A stretch of 64,000 bases of DNA from NCBI RefSeq assembly GCF_000526915.1, contig NZ_JAGZ01000002.1, positions 372,001 through 436,000 of the forward strand. The letters are read 5' to 3'. The notes under the pieces were generated by a model. That model was not told the DNA's origin. It made no database searches and saw nothing but the letters and a program-made list of their open reading frames with translations. Made by a program: the position numbers and the translations under genes. Shown piece after piece: positions 30,681-40,284 of this stretch (positions within the stretch are counted from its first letter, which is position 1; every line of letters starts with the position of its first letter). This DNA comes from Mycobacterium genavense ATCC 51234. Lineage in GTDB: Bacteria > Actinomycetota > Actinomycetes > Mycobacteriales > Mycobacteriaceae.

Positions 30681-33268
30681 TAACCGACCGCGCCTTCCAT
30701 CTGCAGCTCGATCAGCCGGTTGAGCTCCAGCGCATACTCCATCGGGAGTTCCTTGGCGATCGGCTCGACGAAGCCGCGCACCACCATGGCCATCGCCTCG
30801 TCCTCGGTCATGCCGCGGCTCATCAGGTAGAACAGCTGGTCCTCGCTGACCTTGGACGCGGTGGCCTCGTGGCCCATCGTGACGTCGTCCTCGCGGATGT
30901 CGACGTACGGGTAGGTGTCGCTGCGGCTGACCGTATCGACAAGCAGCGCATCGCATTTCACGCTGGAACGCGATCCATGGGCGCCCTTGTTAACCTGCAC
31001 CAGGCCACGGTAGGACGCGCGGCCACCGCCGCGGGCCACCGACTTGGAGACGATGTTGCTCGACGTGTTGGGCGCCAGGTGCAGCATCTTGGCACCGGTG
31101 TCCTGGTGCTGGCCCTCGCCGGCGAACGCCACCGAGAGCACCTCGCCCTTGGCGTATTCGCCGGTCATCCACACGGCCGGGTACTTCATCGTGACCTTCG
31201 AGCCGATGTTGCCGTCGACCCACTCCATGGTGGCGCCGGCTTCGGCGCGGGCCCGCTTGGTGACCAGGTTGTAGACGTTGCTCGACCAGTTCTGGATGGT
31301 CGTGTAACGGCAACGGCCACCGGGCTTCACGATGATCTCGACCACCGCGGAGTGCAGCGAGTCACTCTTGTAGATCGGCGCCGTACAACCCTCGACGTAG
31401 TGCACGTAGGCGCCCTCGTCGACGATGATCAGTGTCCGCTCGAACTGGCCCATGTTCTCGGTGTTGATCCGGAAGTAGGCCTGCAGCGGGATGTCGACGT
31501 GCACACCCGGCGGCACGTAGATGAACGAACCACCAGACCACACAGCGGTATTCAGCGCGGAGAACTTGTTGTCGCCGGCCGGGATCACGCTGCCGAAGTA
31601 CTGCTTGAAGATCTCCGGGTGCTCCCGCAGCCCGCTGTCGGTGTCGAGGAAGATGACGCCCTGGCTCTCCAGGTCCTCACGGATCTGGTGGTAGACAACC
31701 TCGGAGTTGTGCACCACCAGGCCTTCGGCGACGAAGTTGTGCGGGCCGTCGACCTCTATGTCGTAAACCGGCTCGACCAAATACGGTTCGACGGACTTGA
31801 CCCGCTCAAAGCCGAGCCAGTCGTTACAGTGCGCCCGGATGGTGGTTCCATGCGCTCCGTGGGAAGAGTGCATGTAGCGGCGACAGCCAAAGCGCGCGGT
31901 CCGCTTGGGGTTACGGCATCCCAGGCGCTCGAAATCACCGGAAATGCCTAGCCGCCAAGCGATTTGCATGCGCTCCGGAGCGTGCCGACAGGGCTGGGTG
32001 AACGACCACGGCCCACCCGCGCGCAAACCCGACAGTTCGGCCAATTCACGGGCCTGACCCAACAACGATTCGTTGGCGCACGTCAAAAGCACCGAACCGC
32101 TGTCGGCAGGTCCCACATAGCCGTCGGCGTCGACCCATCCACCGAGAAAAGCCAGCCGCTGATCGATTGGCAATCCGTAGACCCAGTCCGGCACATGCTT
32201 GGTCAGTGACACCCCACCAAAGCCCACTTGCGCTATCCACTCGGTCAGCGCCTTGGAGTTCACTACCACGCGGTACTCATCGGCGTCGATGCAGCGCAAG
32301 CCGAACAGGTCCTTGACCACCCGGGTCAACTCGGCCCGGACCTCGACATCCGTTGCGGGGATGGCGAACTGCACACGATACGTCTTTGCCGACAGATGCA
32401 GGTTCCCGTCGCCGATGTACAGGCCGAGCAGACACATCAGGTCGGTTGAACTGACCGTGGGGGAAGTCAATCCGGCAACACCCGGAAGTTGAGCGGCCAC
32501 GCCCGCGTCCGGAATTGCCCTGGGAACCGCGATGAAGTCGCCCGGGTTGAGCTCGCCCACCGTGACCCACCGCCGGACGTACCGGGCGCGCTGCCGGCCC
32601 GTCTTGCGCTCGTCGCGCAGCACTAGCATCGGGTGGTTGTCGGTGGCGCGGATGCTGCGACGGGTCGTTTTGACAGCGTAGGTCAGCCGCGTGTCCGTCT
32701 GCGCCGACGCCTTGACCGGTGCCACGATGAATCGCTCGGCGTCCTCGTCGTACGCGAAGACCCGATCACCTGATTCGATCTCCTTGATCGGGACCTGCCC
32801 ACGATTGGCCGTCCACACCAAGGTTTCCCCCGCCAAGCACTCGTACTGCGCGGCGACACCGGCGACCAGGCGCTGCTTCTCCGCCTCGGGGATGCCCAGC
32901 CGGTCGTAGGTCTTGCGGATGTCCTCGGGCAGGTCCTCCCACGAGGCCGCCTGCTTCTCGGTGGAGCGCACGAAGTACTTGATGTTGTCGAAGTCGATGC
33001 CCTCGAGGTTGGAGCCCCACGTCGGCATCGGCTTGCGGTCGAAGATGCGCAGCGCCTTCAGCCGGGCCTCCAGCATCCACTCCGGCTCGTTCTTCTTCGC
33101 CGAGATGTCGCGGACGACCGCCTCAGAAAGACCCCGTCTGGCCGAGGCACCCGCGACGTCGGAGTCCGACCAGCCATAGCCGTATTTGCCCAGGGATTCG
33201 ATCGCCTGCTCCTGGGTCAACGGCGCAGCGGGCACAGAACCCTTAGTGGCCTCTGGCGTGAGTGTCAT
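30680..33268 (-). CDS. sufB: SufB Fe-S scaffold protein with an in-frame intein
   Basis: 862 residues: N-extein 1-143, intein 144-521, C-extein 522-862 (484 extein residues). SufB is the main scaffold on which the [4Fe-4S] cluster is built in SufBC2D. The C-extein holds the beta-helix and the conserved segments [18 protein letters not shown] and [21 protein letters not shown] 33268 has AAAGGAGC upstream. It follows sufR by 51 bp and is followed by sufD with one base overlap. The intein sits at the same YE/C...N/SE junction as in M. tuberculosis SufB. Correct function requires splicing. Confidence 0.96.
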   Translation of the reverse strand: MTLTPEATKGSVPAAPLTQEQAIESLGKYGYGWSDSDVAGASARRGLSEAVVRDISAKKNEPEWMLEARLKALRIFDRKPMPTWGSNLEGIDFDNIKYFVRSTEKQAASWEDLPEDIRKTYDRLGIPEAEKQRLVAGVAAQYECLAGETLVWTANRGQVPIKEIESGDRVFAYDEDAERFIVAPVKASAQTDTRLTYAVKTTRRSIRATDNHPMLVLRDERKTGRQRARYVRRWVTVGELNPGDFIAVPRAIPDAGVAAQLPGVAGLTSPTVSSTDLMCLLGLYIGDGNLHLSAKTYRVQFAIPATDVEVRAELTRVVKDLFGLRCIDADEYRVVVNSKALTEWIAQVGFGGVSLTKHVPDWVYGLPIDQRLAFLGGWVDADGYVGPADSGSVLLTCANESLLGQARELAELSGLRAGGPWSFTQPCRHAPERMQIAWRLGISGDFERLGCRNPKRTARFGCRRYMHSSHGAHGTTIRAHCNDWLGFERVKSVEPYLVEPVYDIEVDGPHNFVAEGLVVHNSEVVYHQIREDLESQGVIFLDTDSGLREHPEIFKQYFGSVIPAGDNKFSALNTAVWSGGSFIYVPPGVHVDIPLQAYFRINTENMGQFERTLIIVDEGAYVHYVEGCTAPIYKSDSLHSAVVEIIVKPGGRCRYTTIQNWSSNVYNLVTKRARAEAGATMEWVDGNIGSKVTMKYPAVWMTGEYAKGEVLSVAFAGEGQHQDTGAKMLHLAPNTSSNIVSKSVARGGGRASYRGLVQVNKGAHGSRSSVKCDALLVDTVSRSDTYPYVDIREDDVTMGHEATASKVSEDQLFYLMSRGMTEDEAMAMVVRGFVEPIAKELPMEYALELNRLIELQMEGAVG
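31706..32839 (-). other. SufB intein with LAGLIDADG homing endonuclease
   Basis: 378 residues. Splicing residues are complete: Cys1 (CLAGETLVW), block B TDNHP with its His, block G ending VVHN with penultimate His and terminal Asn, and Ser as +1 extein residue. Two LAGLIDADG motifs, LLGLYIGDG and [11 protein letters not shown], both keep their acidic residue. The endonuclease may therefore still cut an empty sufB allele. Exact junctions were placed by codon counting. Confidence 0.93.
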
Positions 33269-33319
33269 TCGGACGCTCCTTTGGTGTCGGTGCTGGCGCA
33301 GGCTGGGCGCCGCTTGATG

Positions 33320-34060
33320 CTAGGTCTTGCTTGCTGTCTTGCTCGCAACCGGTGCGAGCGGCACATGGGTGGTACAGGCGCAATCCCCGTTGACGATCGT
33401 CGCCAGCCGCTGCACGTGGGTACCGAGCACTTCGGCCATCGCCTCGCGCTCAGCCTCGCACAACTCCGGGAATTCCTCGGCGACGTGCGATACCGGGCAG
33501 TGGTGCTGGCAGATCTGCACGCCGTGCAGCGGCGGACCCACCCGGGTCGTGGTCGCGACGTAGCCGGCCTTGGTCAGCGCGCCGGCCACCCGCTCGGCGG
33601 CGGCCTCGACGTCGGCGTCGGCGGCACTGTCGGCGGGCTGCACGTCGGCCAGGATCGTGTCGATGCGGCGGCGCGCGAACGTCTGCAACGCCCCCTGTCC
33701 GCCGATCTCCCACAGCTGGCGCATTGCCGCGACCGCCAGGTCGTCGTAGGCGTGGTCGAGCTTGGCCCGCCCGGCCGCCGTCAACCGGAACCGCTTGGCG
33801 GGACGCCCACGTCCGGCCTGCTGCCATGCCGCGGCGGCCGCCGATTCCGCGTCACCCGCTTCGACCAGCGCGTCCAGGTGACGGCGCACCCCGGCGGCGG
33901 CCAGACCCAGCCGGTGACAGATCTCGCTGACGGTGATCGACCCGGATTCCAGCAGCAGCCGCACGATGGCGCGGCGGGTGTGACCATCCGGCAGCACGGC
34001 AGGAGCCACCGCGCCGGTCGCGGGCACGGCGACGGCTTCGTCAGTGGTCCGGATTTTCAC
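33320..34060 (-). CDS. sufR: SufR, Fe-S-sensing repressor of the suf operon
   Basis: 246 residues. A winged-helix DNA-binding domain (about 25-100) contains ITVSEICHRLGLAAAGVRRHL. A C-terminal Cys-rich region has Cys184, Cys188, Cys201, Cys227 and Cys229, suitable for the [4Fe-4S] cluster of SufR proteins. GTG 34060 was chosen; the open frame upstream to 34228 looks non-coding. The start lies inside an inverted repeat resembling the reported SufR operator, so autorepression is likely. First gene of the suf operon, divergent from mptB. Confidence 0.9.
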   Translation of the reverse strand: MKIRTTDEAVAVPATGAVAPAVLPDGHTRRAIVRLLLESGSITVSEICHRLGLAAAGVRRHLDALVEAGDAESAAAAAWQQAGRGRPAKRFRLTAAGRAKLDHAYDDLAVAAMRQLWEIGGQGALQTFARRRIDTILADVQPADSAADADVEAAAERVAGALTKAGYVATTTRVGPPLHGVQICQHHCPVSHVAEEFPELCEAEREAMAEVLGTHVQRLATIVNGDCACTTHVPLAPVASKTASKT

Positions 34061-34071
34061 AACACCAGTGT
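34057..34071 (-). promoter_or_regulatory. Candidate SufR operator over the sufR start codon
   Basis: Minus strand reads ACACT-GGTGT-TGTGA, an imperfect inverted repeat of the ACACT-N5-TGTGA form I recall being reported for mycobacterial SufR. It covers the GTG start and a degenerate -10 (CACACT six bases upstream), so a bound repressor would block a leaderless transcript. Confidence 0.6.
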
Positions 34072-34168
34072 GACGCAATTCCGGAAATCGGTCTACCAAG
34101 GCTGCCCTCAGTGGCGTGTCGGGCCGGTAACCCGGCAAGCATCGGGCCGCGGCTTCCCACCATGTCGC

Positions 34169-34174
34169 TACGCT
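34169..34174 (+). promoter_or_regulatory. -10 hexamer of mptB
   Basis: TACGCT followed by six bases and then the ATG at 34181; typical spacing for leaderless transcription. Confidence 0.5.
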
Positions 34175-34180
34175 GCACTG

Positions 34181-35878
34181 ATGGCAGAGCGCCACCACTC
34201 GCTGAGCTCGTCGATCGCCGCGCTGCACGGCGACGAGAAGCCCGTGGGCTCACCGCTCAATGAGACCGAACTCACCGCGCTGCGGCGCACCCGCCTGTTC
34301 GGCGCCACCGGAACGGTCCTGATGGGCATCGGCGCGCTGGGCGCCGGGGCCCGCCCCGTCGTCCAGGACCCCACCTTCGGGGTGCGGCTGCTGAACCTGC
34401 CGTCCCGGATCCAGACGGTGTCGCTGACCATGACCACGGTCGGGGCGGTCATGATGGCGCTGGCCTGGTTGATGCTGGGCCGGTTCGCGCTGGGCAACCG
34501 GCAGATGTCGCGCGGCGAGCTGGATCGCACCCTGGTGCTGTGGATGCTGCCGCTGTTGATCGCGCCGCCGATGTACAGCAAGGACGTCTACTCCTACCTG
34601 GCGCAGAGCCAGATCTCGCTGGAGGGGCTCGACCCCTATAAGGTCGGTCCGGCGTCCGGCCTGGGTCTCGGCCACGTCTTCACCCTGTCGGTGCCCAGCG
34701 TGTGGCGGGAGACGCCGGCGCCCTACGGCCCGTTGTTCCTGTGGATCGGGCGCGGCATCTCGGCCCTGACCGGTGAGAACATCGTCGCCGCGGTGCTCTG
34801 CCACCGCCTGGTGGTGCTGGCCGGGGTGGCGATGATCGTGTGGGCGGTGCCGCGGCTGGCCCGCCGCTGCGGCGTCGCCGAGGTCAGCGCGCTGTGGCTG
34901 GGCGTGGCCAACCCGCTGCTGCTGATGCATCTGGTCGCGGGCATCCACAACGAGGCGCTGATGCTCGGGTTGATGCTGATCGGGGCCGAATGCGCGTTGC
35001 GCGGCATCGATTCAGCCCGGCTTTGGCCCACCTCGTGGCGCCGACGCGGCCCGGACTGGGAGCCGCTCGGCATGCTGCTGGCCGGATCCATCCTGATCAC
35101 GCTGTCCTCGCAGGTGAAGCTGCCGTCGTTGCTGGCGCTGGGCTTCGTGACGATGGCGTTGGCCTACCGCTGCGGCGGCAACCTGCGGGCGTTGCTGCTG
35201 GCCGGCGGCGGGATCGGGTCGCTGTCGCTGGCGGTCATGGCCTTGGTGGGTTGGGACAGCGGGCTCGGATTCGGCTGGATGTTCACCCTCGGCACCGCCA
35301 ACGTCGTGCGCAGCTGGATGTCGCCGCCGACGCTGCTGGCCCTGGCCACCGGGCAGGTGGGCATCCGGCTGGGCCTGGGCGATCACACCACCGCCGTGCT
35401 GGCCCTGACCCGTTTCATCGGCGTGCTGATCATCATGGTGCTGGTCAGCTGGTTGCTGTACGCGGTGTTCCGCGGCCGGCTGCACCCGATCGGCGGCCTG
35501 GGCGTCGCGCTGGGCATTTGCGTGATGCTGTTTCCCGTCGTACAGCCCTGGTATCTGCTGTGGGCGATCATCCCGCTGGCCTGCTGGGCCACCCGCACCG
35601 GTTTCCGCGAGACCGTCATCGTGATCACGCTCGTCGTCGGCATCTTCGGGCCGACGGCCAACGGCGACCGGTTCGCGCTGTTCCAGATCCTGGACGCAAC
35701 CCTGGCCAGCGCCGCCGTGATGGCCGTGCTGATCGCGCTGACCTACACCCGGCTGCCCTGGCGACCGCTGCCGTCGAACGACGGGGCGCCCGGCGTCGAG
35801 ACGCCCACGCCGGTCCCGGCACCGCGAGCCACCCCTCGAACAAAAGCGGCACCCGACGCCTACGCTGACTCGACGTGA
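34181..35878 (+). CDS. mptB: MptB-like alpha-(1->6)-mannopyranosyltransferase (GT-C family)
   Basis: 565 residues with a dozen or more membrane helices. It corresponds to Rv1459c, a polyprenyl-phosphomannose-dependent mannosyltransferase of lipomannan/lipoarabinomannan backbone synthesis. The GT-C loop KDVYSYLAQSQI (about 130) holds the acidic residue expected for catalysis. The frame is open upstream to 33281, but ATG 34181 gives a plausible N-terminus and sits six bases after a -10 hexamer. Its TGA overlaps the next gene's GTG (GTGA), so it starts a three-gene operon with an ABC transporter. Confidence 0.92.
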   Translation: MAERHHSLSSSIAALHGDEKPVGSPLNETELTALRRTRLFGATGTVLMGIGALGAGARPVVQDPTFGVRLLNLPSRIQTVSLTMTTVGAVMMALAWLMLGRFALGNRQMSRGELDRTLVLWMLPLLIAPPMYSKDVYSYLAQSQISLEGLDPYKVGPASGLGLGHVFTLSVPSVWRETPAPYGPLFLWIGRGISALTGENIVAAVLCHRLVVLAGVAMIVWAVPRLARRCGVAEVSALWLGVANPLLLMHLVAGIHNEALMLGLMLIGAECALRGIDSARLWPTSWRRRGPDWEPLGMLLAGSILITLSSQVKLPSLLALGFVTMALAYRCGGNLRALLLAGGGIGSLSLAVMALVGWDSGLGFGWMFTLGTANVVRSWMSPPTLLALATGQVGIRLGLGDHTTAVLALTRFIGVLIIMVLVSWLLYAVFRGRLHPIGGLGVALGICVMLFPVVQPWYLLWAIIPLACWATRTGFRETVIVITLVVGIFGPTANGDRFALFQILDATLASAAVMAVLIALTYTRLPWRPLPSNDGAPGVETPTPVPAPRATPRTKAAPDAYADST

Positions 35879-36825
35879 GTTCGGGCCAGCATGTCCCCCC
35901 AGCCCCCGAAACAGTGGTGCGGCTGCGCGGGGTGAGTAAGCAGTACGGCTCGACGACAGCAGTGTCCAACCTCGATCTGGAAGTGCGCGCCGCCGAGGTG
36001 CTGGCGCTGTTGGGCCCCAACGGCGCCGGCAAGACGACGACGGTCGAGATGTGCGAGGGCTTCGTGCGCCCGGACACGGGCACGATCGAGGTGCTGGGGC
36101 TGGACCCGGTCGCCGACAACGCCCGGCTGCGCGCGCGCATCGGGGTGATGCTGCAGGGCGGTGGCGGCTACCCGGCGGCCCCGGCCGGCGAAATGCTCGA
36201 TCTGGTGGCCTCGTACGCCGCCGACCCGCTGGACCCGCAGTGGCTGCTGGCCACCCTGGGCCTCACCGATGCCGCCCGCACCACCTACCGGCGGCTCTCC
36301 GGCGGGCAGCAACAACGGCTGGCGCTGGCCTGCGCGCTGGTCGGGCGACCCGAACTGGTTTTCCTCGACGAGCCCACCGCCGGCATGGACGCGCACGCCC
36401 GGCTGCTGGTGTGGGAGCTGATCGACGCGCTGCGCCGCGACGGCGTGACGGTGGTGCTCACCACGCATCAGCTCAAGGAAGCCGAGGAGCTCGCCGATCG
36501 GATCGTGATCATCGACCGCGGGGCGACGGTGGCGGAGGGCACCCCGACCGAGCTTATGCGCTCCGGCGCGAAGGACCAACTGCGGTTCACCGCGCCGCCG
36601 CGACTTGACTTGTCGCTCTTGGCCTCTGCGCTACCCGAGGACTACAAGACCACCGAGGTCACACCGGGCGAATATTTGGTCGAGGGCCCGGTCGACCCCC
36701 AGGTGCTGGCGACCGTGACGGCATGGTGTGCCCAAATCGACGTGCTGGCAACCGATATGCGCGTAGAGCAACGCAGCCTCGAAGACGTGTTCCTCGAACT
36801 CACCGGCCGGAAGCTGCGATCGTGA
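35875..36825 (+). CDS. ABC transporter ATP-binding protein (Rv1458c type)
   Basis: 316 residues. A DrrA-like ATPase with Walker A GPNGAGKTT (about 44-52), signature LSGGQQQRLALA, Walker B LVFLDEPTAGMD and a C-terminal regulatory extension. It overlaps mptB upstream and the permease gene downstream by GTGA junctions, so the three are translationally coupled. It probably energises export of a lipid-linked or glycolipid substrate related to lipoglycan synthesis, but this is inference from position only. Confidence 0.93.
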   Translation: MSSGQHVPPAPETVVRLRGVSKQYGSTTAVSNLDLEVRAAEVLALLGPNGAGKTTTVEMCEGFVRPDTGTIEVLGLDPVADNARLRARIGVMLQGGGGYPAAPAGEMLDLVASYAADPLDPQWLLATLGLTDAARTTYRRLSGGQQQRLALACALVGRPELVFLDEPTAGMDAHARLLVWELIDALRRDGVTVVLTTHQLKEAEELADRIVIIDRGATVAEGTPTELMRSGAKDQLRFTAPPRLDLSLLASALPEDYKTTEVTPGEYLVEGPVDPQVLATVTAWCAQIDVLATDMRVEQRSLEDVFLELTGRKLRS

Positions 36826-37607
36826 CCGACACCAACACCCCGGCGTTTCCGCCGGGAACCTTCACCCCCGACCCACGTCCCAGCGCGGTGCCCAAGATGC
36901 TTGCCGCCCAGTTCGGGCTCGAGCTGAAACTGTTGCTGCGCAACGGCGAACAACTACTGCTGACCATGTTCATCCCGATCACGCTGCTGGTCGGGATGAC
37001 GCTGCTGCCGTTCGGCTCGTTCGGGCACAACCGCGCCACGACGTTCGTGCCGGCCATCATGGCGCTGGCGCTGATCTCGACGGCATTCACTGGGCAGGCG
37101 ATCGCCATCGCGTTCGACCGCAGGTATGGGGCGTTGAAACGGCTTGGGGCCACGCCACTTCCGGTGTGGGGCATCATCGCCGGCAAATCGCTGGCGGTGA
37201 TCACCGTCGTGTTCTTACAGGCAATCATTCTGGGCGCCATCGGTTTTGCGCTGGGGTGGCGGCCGGCCCCGCTGGCTCTCGCGCTGGGCGCGGCGGTAAT
37301 CGCGTTGGGCACCGCGGGGTTTGCCGCGCTCGGGCTGCTGCTGGGCGGCACGCTGCGGGCCGAGATCGTGCTGGCGGTGGCCAACCTGATATGGTTCGTC
37401 TTCGCCGGGCTAGGCGCGCTGACCCTCGAGACGAACATGATCCCGACGGCCGTCAAGTGGGCGGCCCGGCTCACCCCGTCCGGCGCGCTGACCGAGGCGC
37501 TGTCGCAGGCGATGACGCTGTCGGTCGACTGGTTCGGCGTCGTCGTCCTGGTGGCGTGGGGCGCGGTGGCCGCGCTGGGCGCGCTGCGCTGGTTCCGCTT
37601 CACCTGA
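36822..37607 (+). CDS. ABC-2 type transporter permease (Rv1457c type)
   Basis: 261 residues with six membrane helices starting about residue 45. ABC-2/DrrB-like permease pairing with the preceding ATPase. GTG 36822 overlaps the ATPase stop by four bases; the in-frame upstream extension is inside the ATPase gene. Length equals the M. tuberculosis counterpart. Substrate unknown. The operon ends here, with about 110 bp before ctaA. Confidence 0.92.
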   Translation: MTDTNTPAFPPGTFTPDPRPSAVPKMLAAQFGLELKLLLRNGEQLLLTMFIPITLLVGMTLLPFGSFGHNRATTFVPAIMALALISTAFTGQAIAIAFDRRYGALKRLGATPLPVWGIIAGKSLAVITVVFLQAIILGAIGFALGWRPAPLALALGAAVIALGTAGFAALGLLLGGTLRAEIVLAVANLIWFVFAGLGALTLETNMIPTAVKWAARLTPSGALTEALSQAMTLSVDWFGVVVLVAWGAVAALGALRWFRFT

Positions 37608-37708
37608 CGTTGCCCCCGCCGACCGCGACACTGAAACGACACATGTCGCCGTGGTTTCAGTTTCGGCGCACAGTAGACCTGTACTACAGGTCGTAGTTGT
37701 CGTTGGCC

Positions 37709-37714
37709 TACGAT
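37709..37714 (+). promoter_or_regulatory. -10 hexamer of ctaA
   Basis: TACGAT followed by six bases and the GTG at 37721, the arrangement of a leaderless promoter. This supports GTG 37721 rather than the in-frame TTG at 37697 as the ctaA start. Confidence 0.5.
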
Positions 37715-37720
37715 CGGGCG

Positions 37721-38674
37721 GTGGCACGACGACTGCTGATACGACTGGTGGACCTGCTCCCCGACCCCAGCCTGCGCGTCCAGCGGATCATCGCCGCCGC
37801 CGTGATCTTGTCCCAGGGCGGTATCGCGGTTACCGGCTCGATCGTGCGGGTCACCGCGTCGGGGCTGGGCTGTCCCACCTGGCCGCAGTGTTTCCCGGGC
37901 AGTTTCGTGCCCGTCGCCGTCGCCGAGGTGCCGCGGGTGCATCAGGCCGTCGAGTTCGGCAACCGGATGTTCAGCCTGGCGGTGGTGGTAACCGCGGCAC
38001 TGACCGTGCTGGCGGTCTACTGGGCCCGCCGGCGCGCCGAGGTGCGGGCCTACGCGTGGCTGATGCCGGTGTCGACGGTGGTCCAGGCGGTGATCGGCGG
38101 CATCACGGTGCGCACCGGGCTGCTGTGGTGGACGGTGGCCATTCACCTGCTGGTGTCGATGACGATGGTGTGGCTGTCCGTGCTGCTCTACGTCAAGGTC
38201 GGCGAACCCGACGACGGCGTGGTGCACGAGCGCGTGGCCAAGCCGCTGCGCCTGCTCACCGCGCTGACCGGAATGAATTTGGCGGTGGTGCTGGTCACCG
38301 GCACGCTGGTGACCGCCGCCGGCCCGCACGCCGGGGACCGCAGCCCCAGCCGCACGGTGCCGCGGCTGAAGGTCGAGATCACCACGCTGGTGCACCTGCA
38401 CTCGACGCTGCTGGTCTCCTACTTCACGCTGTTGGTCGGGCTGGGCTTCGGGTTGCTGGCGGTCGGCGCGACGCGGGCCATCATGCTGCGGCTGGGCGTG
38501 CTGCTGGTACTGGTGTGCGCGCAAGCCGCCGTCGGCACCACGCAGTACTTCACCGGCGTCCCCGCCGTTTTGGTCGCCCTCCACGTGGCGGGTGCCGCCG
38601 CGTGCACGGCCGCGACGGCGGCGCTATGGGCGTCGATGCGAGAACGGGCCGAGCCCGAGCCGCTCGCAGGCTGA
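37721..38674 (+). CDS. ctaA: Haem A synthase (CtaA/COX15 family)
   Basis: 317 residues with eight membrane helices. It oxidises the methyl group of haem O to give haem A for the aa3 cytochrome oxidase. Conserved features include the GLGCPTWPQCFPG Cys loop (the paired Cys of actinobacterial CtaA), HQAVEFGNR and HLLVSM and LVHLHSTLL histidines that bind haem. GTG 37721 was chosen from the -10 placement. The last 51 bp overlap the convergent Rv1455-like pseudogene. Partner enzyme CtaB is encoded at 40964. Confidence 0.93.
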   Translation: MARRLLIRLVDLLPDPSLRVQRIIAAAVILSQGGIAVTGSIVRVTASGLGCPTWPQCFPGSFVPVAVAEVPRVHQAVEFGNRMFSLAVVVTAALTVLAVYWARRRAEVRAYAWLMPVSTVVQAVIGGITVRTGLLWWTVAIHLLVSMTMVWLSVLLYVKVGEPDDGVVHERVAKPLRLLTALTGMNLAVVLVTGTLVTAAGPHAGDRSPSRTVPRLKVEITTLVHLHSTLLVSYFTLLVGLGFGLLAVGATRAIMLRLGVLLVLVCAQAAVGTTQYFTGVPAVLVALHVAGAAACTAATAALWASMRERAEPEPLAG

Positions 38675-39269
38675 CTCCACGCCGAGTGCGAACGCGCGCT
38701 GGGCCAGCTCGCGCGCGCCGGGGTCCAGCTGCCGCCAGCCCAGCGACGGCGCCACCACGTCCAGCCCGGCCACCCGGCCGCCGCTGAGCTCGACGCGCGC
38801 GTACAACAGCTCGCCGGTGCCGATTCCGACGTGTTCGGCCACCGCGGCAATCGCGGCATAACCGAGGTTCCACGATTCGAACTCCGGCTCGACCGGCCAA
38901 GCGTGGGACCGCTGCCCGCCGAGAAAGATCAACACCGACCGTGCGGTCGCGCCGGGCAGCGTTGGCACACCGGCCTTCTCGATGTCGTCGAGGTACCCCT
39001 CATCGAGATTCCATTCGATCACCGGCGGCGGACAGCAGGTTCTTGACGCGGCGGGTCCAGGCCAGGAACTCGTCGCGCCGCCCGGCGTCCGCGACATCGC
39101 GCAGGATCACCAGGTCGGCGCCGACGGTGTCCGAGTCGTCCCACTGCAGCCAGCGCGCGTGCAGCCCGCGTGTTCGTAGCGCGGATATCAGGCCCGCGTC
39201 GTCGGGATGGCGGGGACGTCCGGCCAGCACGATGCGGGGGTGGAAGACGTCCGGGCGGGCAAGCTTCAT
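38624..39269 (-). pseudogene. Rv1455-like conserved gene, frameshifted
   Basis: Two fragments in different frames form one protein. The N-part from ATG 39269 (MKLARPDVFHPRIVLAGRP ... FLAWTRRVKNLL) is followed, after a frame change near 39030-39045, by VIEWNLDEGYLDDIEKAGVP ... to the stop at 38624. The second part carries an ATP-grasp-like look (GATARSVLIFLGGQRSHAWP, ARVELSGGRVAGLDVVAPSLG). The 646-bp span is not a multiple of three, as expected for a one- or two-base indel. Function of the intact family is not established to my knowledge. Start is 19 bp from divergent qor. Confidence 0.75.
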
Positions 39270-39288
39270 GCCCGGGCATGATATCCAC

Positions 39289-40263
39289 ATGCACGCAATC
39301 GAAATCAGTGAAACTGGCGGCCCCGAGGTCCTGCGCTACGTCGTGACATCCCAACCCGCGCCGGGACTCGGCGAGCTACTGATCCGGGCCGAGGCCATCG
39401 GCGTCAACTTCATTGATACGTATTTCCGATCCGGGCAATACCCGAGCGAGTTGCCGCTCGTGCTCGGGTCCGAGGTGTGCGGCACCGTCGCGGCCACCGG
39501 CGAGGGTATCACGGAGTTCCGGGTCGGTGACCGGGTGGTGTCCGCGGCAGCGTCCGGCGCCTACGCTGAATTTGCCACTGCACCAGCATATTTGACCGCC
39601 CACGTGCCCGACGGTGTCAGCTCCGAGGTGGCGGCCGCGGCGCTATTGAAAGGCCTGACCGCTCACTATTTGCTGAAGTCGGTGTATCCCGTACAGGCCG
39701 GCGACGTGGTGCTGGTGCACGCCGGCGCCGGCGGCGTCGGGCTGATACTGACCCAATGGGCGCACCTGCTCGGTGTCCGGGTCATCACCACCGTCTCCAC
39801 ACCCGAGAAGGCGGCGCTGTCCAGGAAGGCCGGCGCCGACGAGGTGCTCTCCTACCCCGACGACCCGGCCCGGTTCGGCCAGCAGATCCGTGACCTCACC
39901 GGGGGTCTCGGGGTGGCGGCGGTGTACGACGGCGTCGGCGCCACCACGTTCGACGCCAGCCTGGCCAGCCTGGCCGTGCGCGGCACCCTGGCGTTGTTCG
40001 GCGCCGCCAGCGGACCCGTGCCGCCGGTGGATCCGCAGCGGCTCAACGCCGCCGGCTCGGTGTTCCTCACCCGTCCCACGCTGGCCCACTTCATGCGCAC
40101 CGGCCAGGAGTTCAGCTGGCGGGCCGACGAATTGTTCGAGGCGGTCGCCGGCGGGGCGATCAACATCGAGGTTTCAGGCCGCTATCCGCTGGCCGAAGCG
40201 ACACGCGCCCATCAAGACCTACAGGGGCGCAAGACCGCCGGCCCGATCGTGTTGCTGCCCTAG
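39289..40263 (+). CDS. qor: Quinone oxidoreductase (zeta-crystallin-like MDR family)
   Basis: 324 residues. NADPH-dependent medium-chain dehydrogenase/reductase without zinc ligands. It has an N-terminal GroES-like domain and a Rossmann domain with VHAGAGGVGLILTQWA (about 142-157). The active-site Tyr region NFIDTYFRSG (about 40-49) is typical of quinone reductases. ATG 39289 was taken because upstream in-frame sequence overlaps the divergent gene. Corresponds to Rv1454c. Intact. Confidence 0.92.
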   Translation: MHAIEISETGGPEVLRYVVTSQPAPGLGELLIRAEAIGVNFIDTYFRSGQYPSELPLVLGSEVCGTVAATGEGITEFRVGDRVVSAAASGAYAEFATAPAYLTAHVPDGVSSEVAAAALLKGLTAHYLLKSVYPVQAGDVVLVHAGAGGVGLILTQWAHLLGVRVITTVSTPEKAALSRKAGADEVLSYPDDPARFGQQIRDLTGGLGVAAVYDGVGATTFDASLASLAVRGTLALFGAASGPVPPVDPQRLNAAGSVFLTRPTLAHFMRTGQEFSWRADELFEAVAGGAINIEVSGRYPLAEATRAHQDLQGRKTAGPIVLLP

Positions 40264-40284
40264 ACCACGACGCTTTGACGCCCG

